Source: an uncultured Streptococcus sp. (lineage in GTDB: Bacteria; Bacillota; Bacilli; Lactobacillales; Streptococcaceae). Taken from it: a stretch of 7,812 nt of DNA. Below the pieces are notes generated by a model, which worked only from the letters and a program-made list of their open reading frames with translations, did not search any database and had not been told where the DNA came from. The position numbers and the translations under genes were made by a program. Where the stretch lies: assembly GCA_934201655.1 (NCBI GenBank), contig CAKPXD010000061.1, forward strand, positions 1 to 7,812, read 5' to 3'. Positions 4,851-7,812 of this stretch are shown one piece after another (positions within the stretch are counted from its first letter, which is position 1; the number at the start of each line of letters is the position of its first letter).

Positions 4851-5897
4851 ATGTCAACTATTGAAGAACAATTAAAAGCGCTTCGTGAAGAAACGCTAGC
4901 TAGCTTGAAGCAGATTACTGCTGAAAATGAAAAAGAAATGCAAGAATTGCGTGTCTCTGTCCTTGGTAAAAAAGGGTCGCTTACTGAAATCCTTAAAGGG
5001 ATGAAGGATGTATCGGCTGAAATGCGCCCTGTTATCGGGAAACACGTCAATGAAGCGCGCGATATCTTGACAGCTGCCTTTGAAGAAACAGCTAAGCTTT
5101 TGGAAGAAAAGAAAGTCGCAGCTCAACTAGCAAGTGAGAGCATCGATGTTACGCTTCCAGGTCGCCCAGTTGCGACTGGTCACCGTCACGTCCTCACACA
5201 AACTAGTGAGGAAATTGAAGATATCTTCATCGGGATGGGTTACCAAGTAGTGGATGGTTTTGAAGTAGAACAAGACTACTATAACTTTGAACGTATGAAC
5301 CTTCCAAAGGATCACCCAGCTCGTGATATGCAGGACACTTTCTATATCACAGAAGAAATCTTGCTTCGTACTCACACGTCTCCAGTTCAGGCTCGTGCTA
5401 TGGATGCCCATGATTTTTCAAAGGGTCCTTTGAAGATGATCTCACCAGGACGTGTATTCCGTCGTGATACGGATGATGCAACCCACAGTCACCAGTTCCA
5501 CCAAATCGAAGGTTTGGTTGTTGGGAAAAACATCTCTATGGCTGACCTTCAAGGAACCCTCCAGTTGATTGTACAAAAAATGTTTGGTAAAGAGCGTCAA
5601 ATCCGTTTGCGTCCATCTTACTTCCCATTCACAGAGCCTTCTGTTGAGGTTGATGTTTCATGCTTTAAGTGTGGAGGAGCCGGCTGTAACGTATGTAAGA
5701 AAACTGGTTGGATTGAGATTATGGGTGCCGGTATGGTTCACCCACGCGTCCTTGAGATGAGTGGTATCGATGCAACTATATACTCTGGTTTTGCCTTTGG
5801 TCTTGGTCAAGAGCGTGTCGCTATGCTTCGTTACGGAATCAACGATATCCGTGGATTCTACCAAGGAGATGTCCGCTTCTCAGAACAGTTTAAATAA
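4851..5897 (+). CDS. pheS: Phenylalanyl-tRNA synthetase alpha subunit PheS
   Basis: This 348-residue catalytic subunit of the class II (alpha-beta)2 enzyme makes Phe-AMP and charges tRNA-Phe. Residues 1-95 form the N-terminal coiled coil that grips tRNA. Motif 1 lies around 150-165 (D-H-P-A-R-D), motif 2 at about 200-223 (G-R-V-F-R-R-D ... H-Q-F-H-Q-I-E-G) and motif 3 at about 312-328 ([10 protein letters not shown]). Ala315 is the usual phenylalanine-pocket alanine. A C-x2-C-x4-C-x2-C cluster (Cys271, 274, 279, 282) could bind zinc. I chose the ATG at 4851 because GGAGG (4842-4846) lies 4 bases before it and the product has the normal length. The frame stays open upstream to an ATG at 4770, but that lies inside the T-box. 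It is regulated by the T-box and overlaps the next gene by one base (TAATG). Confidence 0.97.
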   Translation: MSTIEEQLKALREETLASLKQITAENEKEMQELRVSVLGKKGSLTEILKGMKDVSAEMRPVIGKHVNEARDILTAAFEETAKLLEEKKVAAQLASESIDVTLPGRPVATGHRHVLTQTSEEIEDIFIGMGYQVVDGFEVEQDYYNFERMNLPKDHPARDMQDTFYITEEILLRTHTSPVQARAMDAHDFSKGPLKMISPGRVFRRDTDDATHSHQFHQIEGLVVGKNISMADLQGTLQLIVQKMFGKERQIRLRPSYFPFTEPSVEVDVSCFKCGGAGCNVCKKTGWIEIMGAGMVHPRVLEMSGIDATIYSGFAFGLGQERVAMLRYGINDIRGFYQGDVRFSEQFK

Positions 5898-6406
5898 TGA
5901 TTAGAAAAGTAGAAATAGCAGATGTTGAGGTGTTGGCAAAAATTGCCAAACAAACCTTTCGTGAAACATTTGCTCATGATAATACGGAAGAGCAGTTACA
6001 GGAATACTTTGAAGAGGCTTATAATTTGAGAGTTTTGTCAACTGAGTTGGAAAATCCTGAATCCGAAACCTATTTCATTATGCATGAAGAGGAGGTAGCT
6101 GGTTTTCTCAAAGTCAACTGGGGAAATGCTCAAACCGAGAGAGAATTAGAGAACGCTTTTGAAATTCAACGCCTCTACGTGCTACAAACATATCAAGGAT
6201 TTGGACTTGGTAAGCAACTATTTGAATTCGCTCTGGAACATGCCGAAAAAAATGGTTTTTCCTGGGCTTGGTTAGGTGTTTGGGAGCATAATACAAAAGC
6301 TCAAGCATTTTATAATCGATATGGTTTTGAAAAATTTAGTCAACATCGTTTTATGGTTGGGCAAAAGGTAGATACGGATTGGTTACTGAAAAAGAAATTA
6401 AGGTAA
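5897..6406 (+). CDS. GNAT N-acetyltransferase, PaiA-like
   Basis: This 169-residue GNAT-fold acetyltransferase has the acetyl-CoA pyrophosphate loop Q-G-F-G-L-G-K at residues 100-106. Conserved stretches match Bacillus PaiA (spermidine/spermine N-acetyltransferase) as I remember it: F-R-E-T-F near the start, F-L-K-V-N (70-74), N-A-Q-T-E (77-81), E-I-Q-R-L-Y (89-94), W-L-G-V-W-E (125-130) and A-F-Y-N-R-Y-G-F (137-144). A polyamine or another small amine is a plausible substrate; the acceptor is inferred, not shown. The ATG overlaps the pheS stop codon as TAATG, so translation is coupled to pheS, and pheT follows after 76 bases. It therefore lies inside the pheST operon and should be induced with it under phenylalanine shortage. 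The RimI-type reading (protein acetylation) seems less likely. Confidence 0.88.
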   Translation: MIRKVEIADVEVLAKIAKQTFRETFAHDNTEEQLQEYFEEAYNLRVLSTELENPESETYFIMHEEEVAGFLKVNWGNAQTERELENAFEIQRLYVLQTYQGFGLGKQLFEFALEHAEKNGFSWAWLGVWEHNTKAQAFYNRYGFEKFSQHRFMVGQKVDTDWLLKKKLR

Positions 6407-6482
6407 GAAGATGATTCTTCTAATGAAATGATAGGAAAGGAAAAAAACTAGAGTGGCAACTGTCATTCTGGAGAATTAAATT
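6407..6482 (+). other. Intergenic stretch between the GNAT gene and pheT
   Basis: This 76-base spacer has a small 6-bp hairpin, AGAAGA (6406-6411)/TCTTCT (6416-6421), with a TGAT loop and no U-tract, so it is not a terminator. GGAG at 6470-6473, 9 bases before the pheT ATG, is the ribosome site. I see no promoter, so pheT most likely depends on the T-box transcript. Confidence 0.6.
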
Positions 6483-7812
6483 ATGCTTGTATCTTATAAA
6501 TGGTTAAAAGAATTGGTGGACATTGATGTACCATCACAAGAGTTGGCTGAAAAAATGTCAACCACAGGGATCGAAGTAGAAGGTGTGGAATCACCTGCTG
6601 CTGGTCTCTCAAAAATTGTCGTCGGTGAGGTCTTGTCTTGCGAAGATGTGCCAGAAACTCACCTTCATGTTTGTCAGGTTAACGTTGGCGAAGAAGAAGC
6701 CCGTCAAATCGTCTGTGGAGCACCAAATGTGCGCGCAGGCATCAAGGTTATGGTGGCTCTTCCGGGAGCTCGCATTGCGGACAACTACAAGATTAAAAAA
6801 GGGAAAATCCGTGGCTTAGAGTCACTCGGGATGATCTGTTCACTTGGTGAATTAGGCATTTCTGACTCCTTTGTACCAAAGGAATTTGCAGATGGCATCC
6901 AAATCTTGCCAGATGATGCCGTTCCAGGTGAGGAAGTATTCTCTTATCTCGACTTGGATGATGAAATCATCGAACTTTCTATCACTCCAAACCGTGCAGA
7001 CGCTCTCTCTATGCGTGGGGTAGCTCACGAAGTAGCAGCTATCTACGACAAGGCAGTCAATTTTAAAGAATTTACTTTAACAGAAACTACCGAAGTTGCA
7101 GCGGATGCTCTTTCTGTCAGCATTGATACAGACAAGGCTCCTTACTATGCCGCTCGTATCTTGGACAATGTGACCATCGCACCAAGTCCACAATGGTTGC
7201 AAAACCTCCTCATGAACGAAGGTATTCGTCCTATTAACAATGTCGTCGACGTGACCAACTATATCTTGCTTTACTTTGGTCAGCCTATGCATGCCTTTGA
7301 CTTAGATACCTTTGAAGGAAATGATATCCGTGTGCGTGAAGCACGTGCTGGTGAGAAATTAGTGACCTTGGATGGGGAAGAGCGTGAGTTGGAAACAACT
7401 GATTTAGTGATTACTGTTGCTGACAAACCAGTAGCCCTTGCAGGTGTCATGGGTGGACAAGCTACAGAAATCTCTGAAAAGTCTACTCGTGTCGTTCTTG
7501 AAGCTGCTGTCTTCAATGGCAAATCTATCCGTAAGACAAGTGGTCGTCTCAACCTTCGTTCTGAATCATCTTCTCGCTTTGAAAAAGGCATTAATGTGGC
7601 AACCGTTAATGAAGCCCTTGATGCAGCAGCAAGTATGATTGCGGAATTGGCTGGTGCGACAGTGCGTAAAGGTATTGTTTCAGCAGGCCAGCTCGATACT
7701 TCTGATGTAGAAGTTTCTTCAACCCTTGCAGACGTCAACCGTGTCCTTGGGACAGAGCTTTCCTACGCAGATGTCGAAGATGTCTTCCGTCGTCTTGGAT
7801 TTGGTCTTTCTG
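6483..7812 (+). CDS. pheT: Phenylalanyl-tRNA synthetase beta subunit PheT (partial, N-terminal 443 residues)
   Basis: The frame is open from ATG 6483 to the right edge. About 443 of roughly 800 residues are visible. The order fits bacterial PheT: an N-terminal helix region (1-38, [10 protein letters not shown]), an EMAP-II-like OB-fold tRNA-binding domain (about 39-150, V-V-G-E-V ... V-C-G-A-P-N-V), then the S-I-T-P-N-R-A-D-A segment (166-174). The B3/B4 editing domain follows (about 212-390) with [21 protein letters not shown] and G-V-M-G-G; it removes mis-charged Tyr-tRNA-Phe. The [11 protein letters not shown] motif (359-369) is intact, and the B5 domain begins near 405. The C-terminal catalytic-like and anticodon-binding domains lie outside the window. 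It works as a complex with PheS and is last of the three visible operon genes. No frameshift or stop is seen. Confidence 0.96.
   Translation, partial: MLVSYKWLKELVDIDVPSQELAEKMSTTGIEVEGVESPAAGLSKIVVGEVLSCEDVPETHLHVCQVNVGEEEARQIVCGAPNVRAGIKVMVALPGARIADNYKIKKGKIRGLESLGMICSLGELGISDSFVPKEFADGIQILPDDAVPGEEVFSYLDLDDEIIELSITPNRADALSMRGVAHEVAAIYDKAVNFKEFTLTETTEVAADALSVSIDTDKAPYYAARILDNVTIAPSPQWLQNLLMNEGIRPINNVVDVTNYILLYFGQPMHAFDLDTFEGNDIRVREARAGEKLVTLDGEERELETTDLVITVADKPVALAGVMGGQATEISEKSTRVVLEAAVFNGKSIRKTSGRLNLRSESSSRFEKGINVATVNEALDAAASMIAELAGATVRKGIVSAGQLDTSDVEVSSTLADVNRVLGTELSYADVEDVFRRLGFGLS

Noticed and set aside
6406..6421. A 6-bp hairpin after the GNAT gene as a terminator
   Set aside because: The stem is short and AT-rich and no U-tract follows. 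pheT must be transcribed through it, since no promoter is seen in the gap.
6453..6479. A 9-codon GTG-started open frame just before pheT, considered as a leader peptide
   Set aside because: The nearest purine-rich site is about 12 bases away, there is no run of phenylalanine codons, and no attenuator hairpin follows. The T-box already gives Phe control.
7280..7738. A 152-codon open frame on the minus strand inside pheT
   Set aside because: It is antisense to clearly coding pheT, is rich in Ser/Arg/Thr as expected for a shadow frame, and shows no recognisable domain.
1..7812. A search for mobile elements, CRISPR arrays, BOX/RUP repeats, tRNA genes or defence genes
   Set aside because: No transposase or integrase fragment, regular spacer array, long inverted repeat or tRNA cloverleaf was seen. 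All substantial coding regions fit chromosomal housekeeping families.

Overview
The window looks like ordinary chromosome of a Streptococcus, most likely the mitis/sanguinis group. The reasons are moderately low GC, AGGAG-type ribosome sites, TGn-TATAAT extended -10 promoters, a DacB protein of 238 residues whose zinc and catalytic residues fall at the numbers I recall for pneumococcal DacB, and a Gram-positive T-box in front of pheS. No phage, insertion sequence, CRISPR array, tRNA or rRNA is visible. I did not find a novel system; the interest lies mainly in regulatory DNA and gene order.

Left part (1-1653): the 3' end of a small rhodanese-like gene ends at a hairpin. After it come a CodY-like box, an extended -10 promoter and brnQ, a branched-chain amino acid symporter gene. 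brnQ converges on a minus-strand lipoprotein gene, and both share one bidirectional terminator.

Middle part (1661-4574): the minus-strand lipoprotein gene (DUF1307/YehR-like, with a short tandem repeat in its linker) is divergent from a three-gene plus-strand operon. That operon encodes an M42 metallo-aminopeptidase, a HIT-family nucleotide-binding protein and DacB/LdcB, the peptidoglycan L,D-carboxypeptidase lipoprotein. The divergent region (2213-2344) holds two promoters and a 7-bp inverted repeat over the -35 of the lipoprotein promoter.

Right part (4587-7812): a promoter drives a phenylalanine T-box riboswitch. It has a UUC specifier, a UGGU tRNA-acceptor bulge, and antiterminator and terminator structures that exclude each other. 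It controls pheS, a PaiA-like GNAT acetyltransferase gene overlapping pheS by one base, and pheT, which runs off the right edge with 443 residues visible. PheS and PheT form the two-subunit phenylalanyl-tRNA synthetase. The T-box is predicted to raise transcription of the operon when uncharged tRNA-Phe accumulates.

Overall the window joins amino acid uptake (brnQ), peptide breakdown (M42), cell-wall trimming (dacB) and tRNA charging (pheST). Two different amino acid sensors seem to be used: CodY for brnQ and tRNA-Phe charging for pheST. From memory, the brnQ-M42-HIT-dacB block and the pheS-GNAT-pheT block are separate in S. pneumoniae, so their junction here may mark a rearrangement.
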